NCBI GenBank assembly: GCA_000648925.1
Contig: JFHF01000034.1
Location: forward strand, 1 to 64,000
DNA from: Caballeronia jiangsuensis
Lineage (GTDB): Bacteria > Pseudomonadota > Gammaproteobacteria > Burkholderiales > Burkholderiaceae
DNA: 64,000 nt
Reading direction: 5' to 3'
The translations under genes were made by a program, and so were the position numbers. The notes under the pieces are model-generated. The model had not been told where the DNA came from. It did not search any database and saw only the letters and a program-made list of their open reading frames with translations. Shown one piece after another: positions 50,625 to 59,231 of the stretch. How positions within the stretch are numbered: position 1 is the first letter of the stretch; each line of letters starts with the position of its first letter.

Positions 50625-52201
50625 CGCCCTTCTCCTTCCGCCCCATCCGGACGCTTCGCCGGCCAGATACCCTGCTTGCCCGGCGACAGAATCCCGTTCG
50701 GATCGAGCGCCGTCTTGATCGTGCCGGACAGCCGCATCAGCGCGTGATCGTTGAAGTCGTATTGCGCGGCGGCCAGATCCATATACGACAGATGCGTCCG
50801 ATATTGCCCGTAACCCGCCGCGCCGACATCGCGGATCAGCGCTTCGATCAGCGCACCGGCGTCGCGCGATTGTTTCGGATCGTCGCGATCGAAAATCGCC
50901 GCGAAGATGTGATGCATCGCGCGCGGGCCCGCCGTGAAACCGCCGTAATAGTCGAAGCCGAATTGCGCCGCGCGCTCGCGCACCATGCGCGCCTGCTTCA
51001 CGGCGTCGCGTCCGATGGGCGGGCAAATCGGCGAGAAATCGATATGCGCGCCCGAGCCGCCGCGCCAGTTCAGCAAATTGAACGCTTCGAGCCCCGGAAT
51101 GCCGACTTGCGCGCGATCGCCACCGCCTTCGGGCTCGATGGATGCATCGCGATACGGCATCTCGAAGAGCGTCGCGCCCGCGATCGGCTTGAAACGCGCA
51201 TGCACGATATCGCGCCGCGCGTTGACGAGCGACGGCGGCCCGTACAGACAGAAGCGCAGGTTCCAGCGCCCGATGCCGATCTTGCGCGCCATCGCGTCGA
51301 TGGCGTCGTCGGGCATTGCGCCTTTGCCGTCGTACCAGGTCTTTCGCGTCGATACGCCCGCCGCCCAGCGCACCGCGCTTTCGATGACCGCGTTGCTTTG
51401 AATCGTGCCGTCCATTCTGAGCGGACGCAGCGTATCGACGACGCGTTCGAGATCGTCCTCGCGTCCGAACGCGTAGCGGCAAATCATGTAGCCCTCGGGC
51501 GCGGGCATGAGCCAGATGCCGAGCTTCGTGACGACGCCGAAGTTCGACTGCATGAACATGTCGTCGTAAGACGGGCCGAAGCCGCTTTTGAAGACTTGCC
51601 AGTCTCGGCTCGACGCCATCGCGCCCATGCCGGTGCGCACGACATCGCCGTTTGCAAGCACGACCTCCATGCCGCACTGATGGGCCGCGTGGTCGCCGTA
51701 AGGCGTCGTGCCGTAGCCGCGTTCGAGCGTGTTGCCGATCACGCTGCCCCAGCCCGCCGCGGGCGGATCGAGCCAGAACTTCCGTGGCGTGCCGAGCGCG
51801 CGATGCAGGTCGTAGTACGTCACGCCCGGTTCGACCAGCGCGAAGCCGAGCGTCTCGTCGATCTCGATGATGCGGTTCATCCGCCGCAAGTCGAGCACGA
51901 CATAGCCGCTCATGCGTGGCGCCGCGCCGCCGTAGGCAAAGTTGCGTCCCGTCGATACGGTCCAGAGCGGCACGCGATATCGATTCGCCACCGCCAGCGC
52001 CGCGCGCACGCCTTCGACATCGTTCGGCAGCACGACGGCGGACGGCGCGTGCGCGAGCGCGTCGCCGGGCGCGAATGGATCGAGATACGAAGCGGTATCG
52101 TCCGACAGCACCGCATCGCTGCCGAGCGCCGCCGCGAAGGCCGCGAGCGCCGCCCGAAACTGCGCCGCCGACAGTCCCGGCGGCGGCGTTTGCGCGGTCA
52201 A
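50621..52201 (-). CDS. FAD-binding oxidoreductase, vanillyl-alcohol-oxidase / 4-cresol dehydrogenase type
   Basis: A flavoprotein of about 526 residues. The PCMH-type FAD domain covers about 45-235 (VVLPNDVEGVRAALAVANRYRVPLWTVSTGRNFAYGG, then GWGSVIGNTLERGYGTTPYGDH). The cap domain contains AHIDFSPICPPIG and a Tyr-rich FGFDYYGG. Relatives oxidise para-alkylphenols such as 4-cresol or eugenol, usually with a cytochrome c subunit; none is adjacent. The start is TTG 52201, which overlaps the lipoprotein stop (TTGA) with GGCGGA just upstream; the frame runs open to 52267 over the lipoprotein. Substrate unknown. Confidence 0.85.
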   Translation of the reverse strand: MTAQTPPPGLSAAQFRAALAAFAAALGSDAVLSDDTASYLDPFAPGDALAHAPSAVVLPNDVEGVRAALAVANRYRVPLWTVSTGRNFAYGGAAPRMSGYVVLDLRRMNRIIEIDETLGFALVEPGVTYYDLHRALGTPRKFWLDPPAAGWGSVIGNTLERGYGTTPYGDHAAHQCGMEVVLANGDVVRTGMGAMASSRDWQVFKSGFGPSYDDMFMQSNFGVVTKLGIWLMPAPEGYMICRYAFGREDDLERVVDTLRPLRMDGTIQSNAVIESAVRWAAGVSTRKTWYDGKGAMPDDAIDAMARKIGIGRWNLRFCLYGPPSLVNARRDIVHARFKPIAGATLFEMPYRDASIEPEGGGDRAQVGIPGLEAFNLLNWRGGSGAHIDFSPICPPIGRDAVKQARMVRERAAQFGFDYYGGFTAGPRAMHHIFAAIFDRDDPKQSRDAGALIEALIRDVGAAGYGQYRTHLSYMDLAAAQYDFNDHALMRLSGTIKTALDPNGILSPGKQGIWPAKRPDGAEGEGR

Positions 52202-52326
52202 TATCCGCCGCTGCTGCCGCTGCCGGATGTCGTGCCCGACGATGTCGAACTGCCGTCGGTCTGACATCCCGCGAGCAGACCGGCGAGCAAGGCGAGCATG
52301 ACTGTTGCGATTCTGGCGAGCTTCAT
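52198..52326 (-). CDS. Short putative lipoprotein
   Basis: A 42-residue precursor: a hydrophobic signal (MKLARIATVMLALLAGLLAG), a lipobox LLAGC with Cys at residue 21, then about 20 Ser/Gly/Thr-rich residues ending SSGGY. GGAGGTGC lies 5 bases before ATG 52326. It is probably anchored in a membrane by lipidation. Its stop overlaps the flavoprotein start, making it the first gene of a three-gene unit. Confidence 0.72.
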   Translation of the reverse strand: MKLARIATVMLALLAGLLAGCQTDGSSTSSGTTSGSGSSGGY

Positions 52327-52400
52327 GAAAGCACCTCCGAAAGGTTTGAAAAGCCGGGCGCGGCGATTAAGCCGCTTGCTCATTAAACGCACGGCGACGC

Positions 52401-53870
52401 ATGGATATTCCTTCGCGAACCCGTATGAGACAATTTCGCGCCCCCTCTCCCAAGCACGCGATGAAGCGCTACCAAGCCCTTGCCGACACGATGGCCGCCG
52501 AGATTCGCGCGGGCCGGTTGCCTGTCGGCACGCGCCTCCCATCGGTGCGGCATCTGACGACGCAATACGGCGTCGGTCAATCGACAGTCTTTCGCGCGTA
52601 TTACCTGCTCGAAGAATGGGGCTTGATTCGCGCGCGCGAACGTTCCGGCTACTTCGTCGCGCCCGGCGCGAAAGTGGCGACGCAGACAGCCCCGCCCACG
52701 CCGATCGCGGAGCCCGCGGCCATCGACGTGAGCAGTCTCGTGTTCTCCGTGCTCGATGCGGTCAAGCGTCCGGATGTCGTGCCGCTCGGCTCCGCGTTTC
52801 CATCGCCGAAACTGTTTCCGCTGGCGCGTCTCGCGAAGTCGCTCGCGCACGCGGCGCGCATGCTCGATCCGTGGAGCACGGTCGTCGACATGCCGCCGGG
52901 CAACGAGCAATTGCGGCGGCAGATCGCGCTGCGTTACATCGGCATGGGCATCGCGCAGCCGGTCGAGGAACTCATCGTCACGAACGGCGCGATGGAAGCG
53001 CTCACGCTGAGCCTCATGGCCGTCACGAAGCCGGGCGATGTCGTCGCGATCGAATCGCCGTGCTTCTACGCGGCGTTGCAGGCGGTCGAGCATCTCGGCC
53101 TGCGGGCGGTCGAGATTCCCGTCGATCCGCACGAAGGCCTCGATCTCGGCGTGCTCGCCGAAGCGCTCGTCAAGCATCCGGTGCGTGCGTGCTGGTTCAT
53201 GACCAACTTTCAGAATCCGACGGGCGCGACGCTTTCCATCGAAAAGAAACGCGCGCTCGTCGACTTGCTCGCGCAGCATGACGTGCCGCTCATCGAGGAC
53301 GATGTCTACGGCGAACTGCATTTCGCGCCGGATCGTCCGCCGCCCGCGAAAGCGTTCGATACGAAAGGACTCGTGATGCATTGCGCATCGCTGTCGAAGA
53401 CGCTCGCGCCGGGTTACCGGCTCGGCTGGGTCGCGGCGGGCCGTTTCGCGGACGCGATCCGGCGGCTCAAGCTGATGACGAGCATCTCGACGAGCATCCC
53501 CATTCAGGCGGGCGTCGCCGACTATCTCCAGCACGGCGGCTTCGACAAGCACTTGCGCAAGCTGCGCGGCGCGCTTCTCACGCAACGCGGCGCGATGGAA
53601 CAGGCCATCGCGCGCTGGCTGCCGGCGGACGTCGGATTCGTGCAGCCGGACGGCGGCTATTTCCTGTGGCTGCAATTGCCCGAACATGTCGATGCGATGC
53701 AGTTGCACAGGCGCGGACTCGAACACGGCATCAACGTGACGCCCGGGCCGATCTTCTCCGCGCGTCACGCGTTCGGGAATTACGTGCGCATCAACTTCGG
53801 TCATCCGTGGTCGCCGCAGGTCGAAAGCGCGATGAAAACGCTCGGCGAACTGCTGCGCGCGGCATCGTAG
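52401..53870 (+). CDS. MocR-type GntR/aminotransferase regulator
   Basis: A protein of up to 489 residues. The N-terminal GntR helix-turn-helix (about residues 25-90, with LPSVRHLTTQYGVGQSTVFRAYYLLEEWGLI) is fused to a fold-type I aminotransferase domain (about 115-480). The PLP lysine sits in HCASLSKTLAPGYRLGW. It may sense an amine or PLP adduct. In-frame starts at 52425 and 52461 are possible, and none has a good ribosome site. It is divergent from the lipoprotein-flavoprotein unit (74-base gap) and could regulate it. Confidence 0.88.
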   Translation: MDIPSRTRMRQFRAPSPKHAMKRYQALADTMAAEIRAGRLPVGTRLPSVRHLTTQYGVGQSTVFRAYYLLEEWGLIRARERSGYFVAPGAKVATQTAPPTPIAEPAAIDVSSLVFSVLDAVKRPDVVPLGSAFPSPKLFPLARLAKSLAHAARMLDPWSTVVDMPPGNEQLRRQIALRYIGMGIAQPVEELIVTNGAMEALTLSLMAVTKPGDVVAIESPCFYAALQAVEHLGLRAVEIPVDPHEGLDLGVLAEALVKHPVRACWFMTNFQNPTGATLSIEKKRALVDLLAQHDVPLIEDDVYGELHFAPDRPPPAKAFDTKGLVMHCASLSKTLAPGYRLGWVAAGRFADAIRRLKLMTSISTSIPIQAGVADYLQHGGFDKHLRKLRGALLTQRGAMEQAIARWLPADVGFVQPDGGYFLWLQLPEHVDAMQLHRRGLEHGINVTPGPIFSARHAFGNYVRINFGHPWSPQVESAMKTLGELLRAAS

Positions 53871-53906
53871 AAGGCGCCTTGACGCCGATGCCTGCGTGCT
53901 AGACTG

Positions 53907-53922
53907 CTGTACATGCATACAG
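53907..53922 (+). promoter_or_regulatory. LexA (SOS) box overlapping helicase start codon
   Basis: CTGTACATGCATACAG fits the LexA consensus CTGT-N8-ACAG with perfect half-sites. The ATG of the nuclease-helicase gene (53913) lies inside it, so LexA binding would cover the translation start and probably the transcription start. Confidence 0.75.
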
Positions 53923-56234
53923 TATCCGAGCCCGCCTACACCGTCGCCGTGCGCGCGCTGTGCGAGTTCACCGCGAAACAGGGCGATCTCGATCTGCGCT
54001 TCACGCCGACGCCGAGCGCGCAGGAAGGCGTCGCGGGCCACGTCACGGTGACGAGCCGGCGGCCGGCCGGATATCAGAAGGAAATCTCGCTATCGGAAAC
54101 GTATGGGCCGCTGTGCGTGCGCGGCCGCGCCGATGGCTACGATCCCGCGCTCAATCGTCTCGAAGAGATCAAGACGCATCGCGGCAAGCTCGAATCGATG
54201 CCGCAGAATCATCGTCATCTGCATTGGGCGCAGGCGCGCGTGTATGCGCATCTGATGTGCCGCAAGCTCGGACTCGAAGCCATCGAGATCGCGCTCGTGT
54301 ATTTCGATATCGTCGATCAGACCGAGAGCGTGCTCGTCGAGACGCAGACCGCCGATGCGCTCGCGGCGCATTTCGTCACGCAGTGCGAGCGCTTCATCAC
54401 GTGGGCGCGGCAGGAGATGCAGCACGCCGCCGCGCGCGATGAGACGCTGAAAGCGCTCGCCTTCCCTCATGCGGATTTCCGGCCCGGCCAGCGCGCGCTC
54501 GCAGAAGCGGTCTATCGCTCGGCGGTATCCGGCCGATGTCTCGCGGCGCAGGCGCCGACCGGCATCGGCAAAACGGTCGGCACGCTCTTTCCGCTGTTGA
54601 AGGCGTGGCCGGGCCAGCGGCTCGACAAGATCTTCTTTCTCACGGCGAAGAGCGCCGGACGGCAACTCGCGCTCGATGCGCTGACGACGCTCGCCGCCGA
54701 GCCGTTGCGCGTCGTCGAACTCGTGGCGCGCGACAAGGCGTGTGAATATCCCGATCGCGCGTGTCACGGCGAATCGTGTCCGCTTGCGCGGGGCTTCTAC
54801 GATCGCCTCGCCGGGGCGCGCGCCGACGCGCTCGAATGCGCGCAACTCGATCGCGCGTCGATCGCCGAGGTCGCGCGGCGGCATGAAGTCTGTCCGTATT
54901 ATCTGAGCCAGGAACTGTCGCGCTGGAGCGACGTGATCGTCGGCGACTACAACTATTACTTCGATACGAGCGCCATGCTCTTCGCGCTCGCGGAGGCGAA
55001 TCGATGGCGCGTGTCGGTGCTCGTCGACGAAGCGCATAACCTCGTCGAACGGGCGCGCGGCATGTATTCCGCGACGCTCGATCAGGCCGCCTTCAACGCG
55101 ATGCGACGCGGCGCGCCGCTCGTGCTGAAACAGGCGCTCGGGCGCGTCGCGCGAGGCTTGCGCGAACTCACGCGCGAACAGGACGCGGCGAACATCGACT
55201 ATGCGGCGCATACGGAAACGCCCGCGCGCCTGCTGACGGCGCTCGCGCAAGCCGTCTCGCTGATGACCGAAACGCTCGGCGAACAACCCGAGGTCTTCAC
55301 GCCCGAAACCTTGCGCTTCTATTTCGATGCCGTGCATTTCACGCGCATCGCGGAACGCTTCGGCACGCATTCGATCTTCGACATCACGCTCGGCCGAATG
55401 AGTTCGAGCGCCGGGAAACGCAATGCCGTGCTCTGCCTGCGCAACGTGATTCCCGCCCCGCATCTCGCGCCGCGTTTCGCACGCGCCCACAGCGTCGCGC
55501 TTTTTTCCGCGACGCTCACGCCCGCGCATTTCTACGCCGATACGCTCGGCCTGCCGGAGTCGAGCGTGCGCGTCGATGTCGAATCGCCCTTTTCCGCCGA
55601 ACAGCTCGATGTGCGGGCCATCGCGGATCTTTCGACGCGCTATCGCGATCGCGAGCGCTCGGTCGACCGCATCGCCGATCTCATCGCCGCGCAGTTCGAA
55701 AGCGCCGAGGGCAATTACCTGAGCTTCTTCAGCAGCTTCGAATATCTGGCGCAAGTCGCGGCGGCGCTCGCGGCCCGTCATCCGTCGATTCCGTGCTGGC
55801 AGCAGTCCCGCGCGATGAGCGAGGCGGCGCAACGCGAGTTTCTCGCGCGTTTCGTCGCCGACGGGCGCGGCGTCGGCTTCGCGGTGCTGGGCGGCGCGTT
55901 CGGCGAGGCGATCGATCTGCCCGGCTCGCGGCTCATCGGCGCGTTCGTTGCAACGCTCGGTCTGCCGCAACTCAATCCCGTCAACCAGGAAATGAAAGCG
56001 CGCATGCACGAGGCGTTCGGCGAGGGTTACGCGTACACGTATCTTTTTCCCGGCGTGCAGAAAGTCGTGCAGGCGGCCGGGCGCGTGATCCGCGGGCCGC
56101 TCGATCGCGGCGTGCTCTATCTGATCGACGACCGCTTCGCGCGCGCGGAAGTGCGGCGTCTCTTGCCCGCGTGGTGGCAGGTGAAAGTGATGCGGCAACG
56201 CGACCTGGCCGAATCGGGAAGACCGACTATTTAG
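53913..56234 (+). CDS. PD-(D/E)XK nuclease fused to XPD/DinG-type Fe-S helicase
   Basis: A 773-residue protein. The N-terminal 170 residues resemble a Cas4/AddB-type PD-(D/E)XK nuclease (GRADGYDPALNRLEEIKTH, with ExK near 84-88). The superfamily 2 helicase part follows: Walker A APTGIGKTVG (about 211-220), four cysteines that may hold a 4Fe-4S cluster (CEYPDRACHGESC at about 276-290 and CPYY near 327), the DEAH box VLVDEAHNLVERA (about 368-380), and C-terminal helicase motifs ending with QAAGRVIRGPLDRG. It probably unwinds 5'-3' at damaged or flapped DNA. The LexA box at the start points to SOS induction. No ribosome site is visible, so the message may be leaderless. Confidence 0.85.
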   Translation: MHTVSEPAYTVAVRALCEFTAKQGDLDLRFTPTPSAQEGVAGHVTVTSRRPAGYQKEISLSETYGPLCVRGRADGYDPALNRLEEIKTHRGKLESMPQNHRHLHWAQARVYAHLMCRKLGLEAIEIALVYFDIVDQTESVLVETQTADALAAHFVTQCERFITWARQEMQHAAARDETLKALAFPHADFRPGQRALAEAVYRSAVSGRCLAAQAPTGIGKTVGTLFPLLKAWPGQRLDKIFFLTAKSAGRQLALDALTTLAAEPLRVVELVARDKACEYPDRACHGESCPLARGFYDRLAGARADALECAQLDRASIAEVARRHEVCPYYLSQELSRWSDVIVGDYNYYFDTSAMLFALAEANRWRVSVLVDEAHNLVERARGMYSATLDQAAFNAMRRGAPLVLKQALGRVARGLRELTREQDAANIDYAAHTETPARLLTALAQAVSLMTETLGEQPEVFTPETLRFYFDAVHFTRIAERFGTHSIFDITLGRMSSSAGKRNAVLCLRNVIPAPHLAPRFARAHSVALFSATLTPAHFYADTLGLPESSVRVDVESPFSAEQLDVRAIADLSTRYRDRERSVDRIADLIAAQFESAEGNYLSFFSSFEYLAQVAAALAARHPSIPCWQQSRAMSEAAQREFLARFVADGRGVGFAVLGGAFGEAIDLPGSRLIGAFVATLGLPQLNPVNQEMKARMHEAFGEGYAYTYLFPGVQKVVQAAGRVIRGPLDRGVLYLIDDRFARAEVRRLLPAWWQVKVMRQRDLAESGRPTI

Positions 56235-56354
56235 ACGCGCGCGACGCCGCCGTTAACTGGTCAATCGCGGGCATTCATCTTGCTGCTCTCGGGCGCCTCA
56301 GGGACACGAAGATGCCCCTACAGGGCCGAGAGAGCCCACTACAGGAGAACCCAC

Positions 56355-56852
56355 ATGTCTGCCGCTCATACCCCGCGACCCATTGATGCGCTCGACATGC
56401 TCGAAGCCGATCACCGCGCCATCGAACAGCTTTTCGATGCGTTCGAACGCGCGGAACGCAGCGATTTCGAGCGCAAGAACGCGCTCGTTCAGCGCGCGTG
56501 CGAGTTGCTGACGATCCACGCGATCGTCGAGGAAGAAATGCTGTATCCCGTCGCCCAGAACGCGCTGGCCGAAGACCAGCGCATCGACGTGGACGAAGCC
56601 TACGTCGAGCATTTTCTCGTGAAGACGCTCATCGAACGGTTCGCGAACCTGAAGGCCGGCGACGATGGTTTCGACGCGACCTTCAAGGTGCTCAAGGAGA
56701 ACACGACGCATCACATCGAGGAAGAGGAAACCACGCTGTTTCCGGAAGTGCGCAAGACGCAGATGGACCTCGTCGCGATCGGCGCGAAAATGGCCGCGCG
56801 CAAGGCCGCGCTGAAGGAGCGCATCGCAGAGAGCGCGATGATGGCGCACTGA
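56355..56852 (+). CDS. Hemerythrin-domain protein
   Basis: A 165-residue helical bundle. The histidine and carboxylate ligands of the HHE type are visible in DHRAIEQLF, HAIVEEEMLYP, YVEHFLVKTLIERF and THHIEEEETTLFPEV. It should bind a diiron centre and oxygen or serve in iron or oxidative-stress handling. AGGAGAA precedes ATG 56355. It follows the helicase gene by 120 bases on the same strand, with its own ribosome site. Confidence 0.9.
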   Translation: MSAAHTPRPIDALDMLEADHRAIEQLFDAFERAERSDFERKNALVQRACELLTIHAIVEEEMLYPVAQNALAEDQRIDVDEAYVEHFLVKTLIERFANLKAGDDGFDATFKVLKENTTHHIEEEETTLFPEVRKTQMDLVAIGAKMAARKAALKERIAESAMMAH

Positions 56853-56945
56853 TGCGCGGCGAGAATTGCACAGCAAGACCCGGAGTGCGTGCGACGCGCG
56901 CGCGGCGCACACTGCAGGCAACTTAGGCACATCCGGAGAAATGAC

Positions 56946-57680
56946 ATGAAGGTGCTCGAACGCGCGACGTCAGAGGATATCGGCGGACGGATCGACGCGC
57001 TCGACTGGGCCGATCTCGAAGCGCAACTCGACAGCTACGGCTGCGCCACCGCGCCCGCGCTCTTCTCGCGCGACGAATGCGAGGCGCTCGCCGCGCTATA
57101 CGATCGCGAGGGCATCTTTCGCAGCCGCGTCGTGATGGAGCGCCACGGCTTCGGGCGCGGCGAGTACAAATACTTCGCGTATCCGCTGCCCGAAACGCTC
57201 GAAGGCGCGCGGCGTGCCGTCTATCCGCATCTCGCGCCGATCGCCAATCGCTGGAATGAGGTGATGCGCATCGAGACGCGTTATCCGCGCGAGCACGCGG
57301 CGTTCATCGAGCGCTGCCATCGCGCGGGGCAGACACGGCCGACGCCGCTCCTGCTACGTTACGTGCCCGGCGATTTCAACTGCCTGCATCAGGATCTCTA
57401 CGGCGAGCATGTCTTTCCGATCCAGATGGCGATCCTGCTTTCCGCGCCCGGCCGCGATTTCACCGGCGGCGAGTTCGTGATGACGGAGCAGCGTCCGAGA
57501 ATGCAGTCACGTGTGGAAGCGGTGCCGCTGTCGCAGGGCGATGCGGTGTTCTTCGCCGTGCATCATCGGCCGGTGCAGGGCACGCGCGGGCCGTATCGGG
57601 TGAACATGAAGCACGGCGTAAGCCGCCTCAGGTCGGGGCGGCGGCATATGCTCGGCGTGATCTTTCACGACGCGCAGTGA
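56946..57680 (+). CDS. 2-oxoglutarate/Fe(II)-dependent oxygenase
   Basis: A 244-residue double-stranded beta-helix oxygenase. The iron-binding HxD is in NCLHQDLYG (about residue 147), and the distal histidine is in NMKHGVSRL (about 222), with the 2-oxoglutarate arginine in GRRHMLGVIF. The TGGEFVMTEQ strand is conserved among prolyl-hydroxylase-like bacterial members. The substrate (a protein, nucleic acid or small molecule) cannot be told. CCGGAGAA lies upstream of ATG 56946. It is on the same strand as the hemerythrin gene, 93 bases behind it. Confidence 0.88.
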   Translation: MKVLERATSEDIGGRIDALDWADLEAQLDSYGCATAPALFSRDECEALAALYDREGIFRSRVVMERHGFGRGEYKYFAYPLPETLEGARRAVYPHLAPIANRWNEVMRIETRYPREHAAFIERCHRAGQTRPTPLLLRYVPGDFNCLHQDLYGEHVFPIQMAILLSAPGRDFTGGEFVMTEQRPRMQSRVEAVPLSQGDAVFFAVHHRPVQGTRGPYRVNMKHGVSRLRSGRRHMLGVIFHDAQ

Positions 57681-57809
57681 GCGCGCGGCTTATTCGTTTT
57701 CGTCGAATATACGTCCAGACCATATCAGATGGACGTCTATTCGAGAGTCTACGCCAAAACCTACGCTGCGATTTTCGGGCCTAGGGTGCTCGAATGATTC
57801 GCAGATATA

Positions 57810-57825
57810 CTGTTTATCCATACAG
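57810..57825 (+). promoter_or_regulatory. LexA (SOS) box upstream of small coiled protein
   Basis: CTGTTTATCCATACAG has perfect CTGT-N8-ACAG half-sites, 13 bases before ATG 57839. It is the second such box in 4 kb and shares CATACAGTA with the one at 53907. Confidence 0.72.
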
Positions 57826-57838
57826 TAAATGCGACGCA

Positions 57839-58177
57839 ATGAAACCGCTTGCACCCCAACCGCCATCGCTCGACGAGCTCCGTCGGCTGTGGGCGAATCG
57901 CGAGCCGAGCATAGACGACCTCCGGCGCCTGATACGCGAGGTGCAGCACGCACGGCTGCAACTGGACAAGGTGAGGGAACTATTGGACAAGCATGACCGC
58001 GAACTCCGGAAGCGCGGTCTAGATGATTTGCGGTGTCGCACCTCACCGTTCCGAATGGCTGAAGCGCTCCTGCTAGCGGAGATCAGACGTGTCGGCACAA
58101 TCGACGACGCACCCAAGCGCGCAACGCCTGGGTCCCATGCTGAAAGGGGGCAGAACATTCATCTCGCGCCGGAGTAA
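57839..58177 (+). CDS. Small helical protein under a LexA box
   Basis: A 112-residue charged protein with a long helical stretch, LDELRRLWANREPSIDDLRRLIREVQHARLQLDKVRELLDKHDRELRKRG (about residues 10-60), probably a coiled coil, then a shorter C-terminal tail. No family recognised. ATG 57839 follows the LexA box; ATG 57794 is in frame but would put the box inside the coding region. No ribosome site is obvious. The opposite-strand frame 57690-58046 covers the same DNA and lacks protein-like composition. It may be an SOS-induced regulator of cell division or a DNA-repair accessory, which is inference only. Confidence 0.6.
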   Translation: MKPLAPQPPSLDELRRLWANREPSIDDLRRLIREVQHARLQLDKVRELLDKHDRELRKRGLDDLRCRTSPFRMAEALLLAEIRRVGTIDDAPKRATPGSHAERGQNIHLAPE

Positions 58178-58333
58178 ATATAGATTCAACCGCCCGCCAA
58201 CCAAGGAGGTCCGGCCTACCGTCTAATGTAATATAGAGATGGTTCAATTGGTCGCTTGCGCTTGCTCCGTGGCCTCCAGCATTTGAAGGCTATCAGGAAA
58301 AAGCCCCACATCTTTTTTTGCCTCTGAGGAACA

Positions 58334-59170
58334 ATGGTTTACGACGACGAAGTTCTTCAGAACCTTTGTGCAACCCTTGGGGTCGCCGCTTATCAAGGAC
58401 AAGCCCTTTCTCAACTGCTCGCCCGTGTTGATCTCAAAGGAAAGCGCGTCCTAGAAGTCGGCGGCAGTAACCTGCCACGAGAGTTGATTTTCGATCTTTT
58501 CGACGTAAAGGAATGGGTCTCAATAGACATCATTGCCGAAGGTAGCTACCAGTTGCTACAACAGAGCACTCACTACCAACGCGAAGGCATCGAGCCACTC
58601 AACAAAGCGTCCTCCCTGATTGGCACCAAAGACTACTTGATACTTGACGGTGCAATCGAATTTGCTGGCGGGCTTCCGACAGGATACTTCGATGTGATTC
58701 TTTCGATCACGTCGTTTGAACACATTCTTGCATTGCCTTCAGCACTCTCTCAGATGAAGCGGCTCGTGGAACCGGCAGGCGTTATATACACCTACCACGG
58801 TCCGATCTGGTCGTCGTACTGCGGGCATCACATCTGGGTCGACAGCGAGATTAATTTCAATGTCCCAGACGCTATCCCCGAATTCGGCCACTTGCTATAC
58901 AGCCCTCCAGAGATGTTTGACCTTCTGCGGAAAACTTTTGGTGACCGGCGCGCAGAGCAGGCGGTGTTGCAGATTTATCACCAGCCTCGAGTCAACCGAC
59001 TTTTCTATGAAGACTATTTGTACTACTTCAAACTCGCAGGCTTTTCGGAAATCGAGGCCGCACCATACGCTCGCAGAGAGGTTCAGACTGACCTTCAGGC
59101 AAGACTTCAAACGTTGCACCCGGGATATCGCGTCTTTGATGCCTATGGCATGAGCGCCTTTCTGCGATAG
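58334..59170 (+). CDS. SAM-dependent methyltransferase
   Basis: A 278-residue class I methyltransferase. Motif I is VLEVGGSNLPREL (about residues 39-51); the post-motif acid is in WVSIDIIAE, and FDVILSITSFEHIL (about 121-134) is the motif IV region. It is visibly richer in A and T than the helicase gene upstream. It faces a convergent glycosylation operon, so it may methylate a sugar or polysaccharide terminus; the acceptor is not known. ATG 58334 has TGAGGAAC upstream. Confidence 0.82.
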   Translation: MVYDDEVLQNLCATLGVAAYQGQALSQLLARVDLKGKRVLEVGGSNLPRELIFDLFDVKEWVSIDIIAEGSYQLLQQSTHYQREGIEPLNKASSLIGTKDYLILDGAIEFAGGLPTGYFDVILSITSFEHILALPSALSQMKRLVEPAGVIYTYHGPIWSSYCGHHIWVDSEINFNVPDAIPEFGHLLYSPPEMFDLLRKTFGDRRAEQAVLQIYHQPRVNRLFYEDYLYYFKLAGFSEIEAAPYARREVQTDLQARLQTLHPGYRVFDAYGMSAFLR

Positions 59171-59184
59171 TCCAGAACCTCATA

Positions 59185-59212
59185 GCCGGCCGGTCCACCT
59201 TTTTGGGCCGGC
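59185..59212. terminator. Bidirectional hairpin between convergent genes
   Basis: GCCGGCC (59185-59191) pairs with GGCCGGC (59206-59212) around a loop that contains a T run. It lies between the methyltransferase and the pyruvyltransferase, which end toward each other. Confidence 0.5.
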
Positions 59213-59231
59213 CCCGAGTTTGTTCCTTACG

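Noticed and set aside
54090..56198. 702-residue frame antisense to the helicase
   Set aside because: Mirror frame of a gene with clear helicase motifs; composition is not protein-like.
57690..58046. 118-residue minus-strand frame over the small LexA-box gene
   Set aside because: The plus-strand frame has better helical composition and a LexA box; this frame has no ribosome site and mixed composition.
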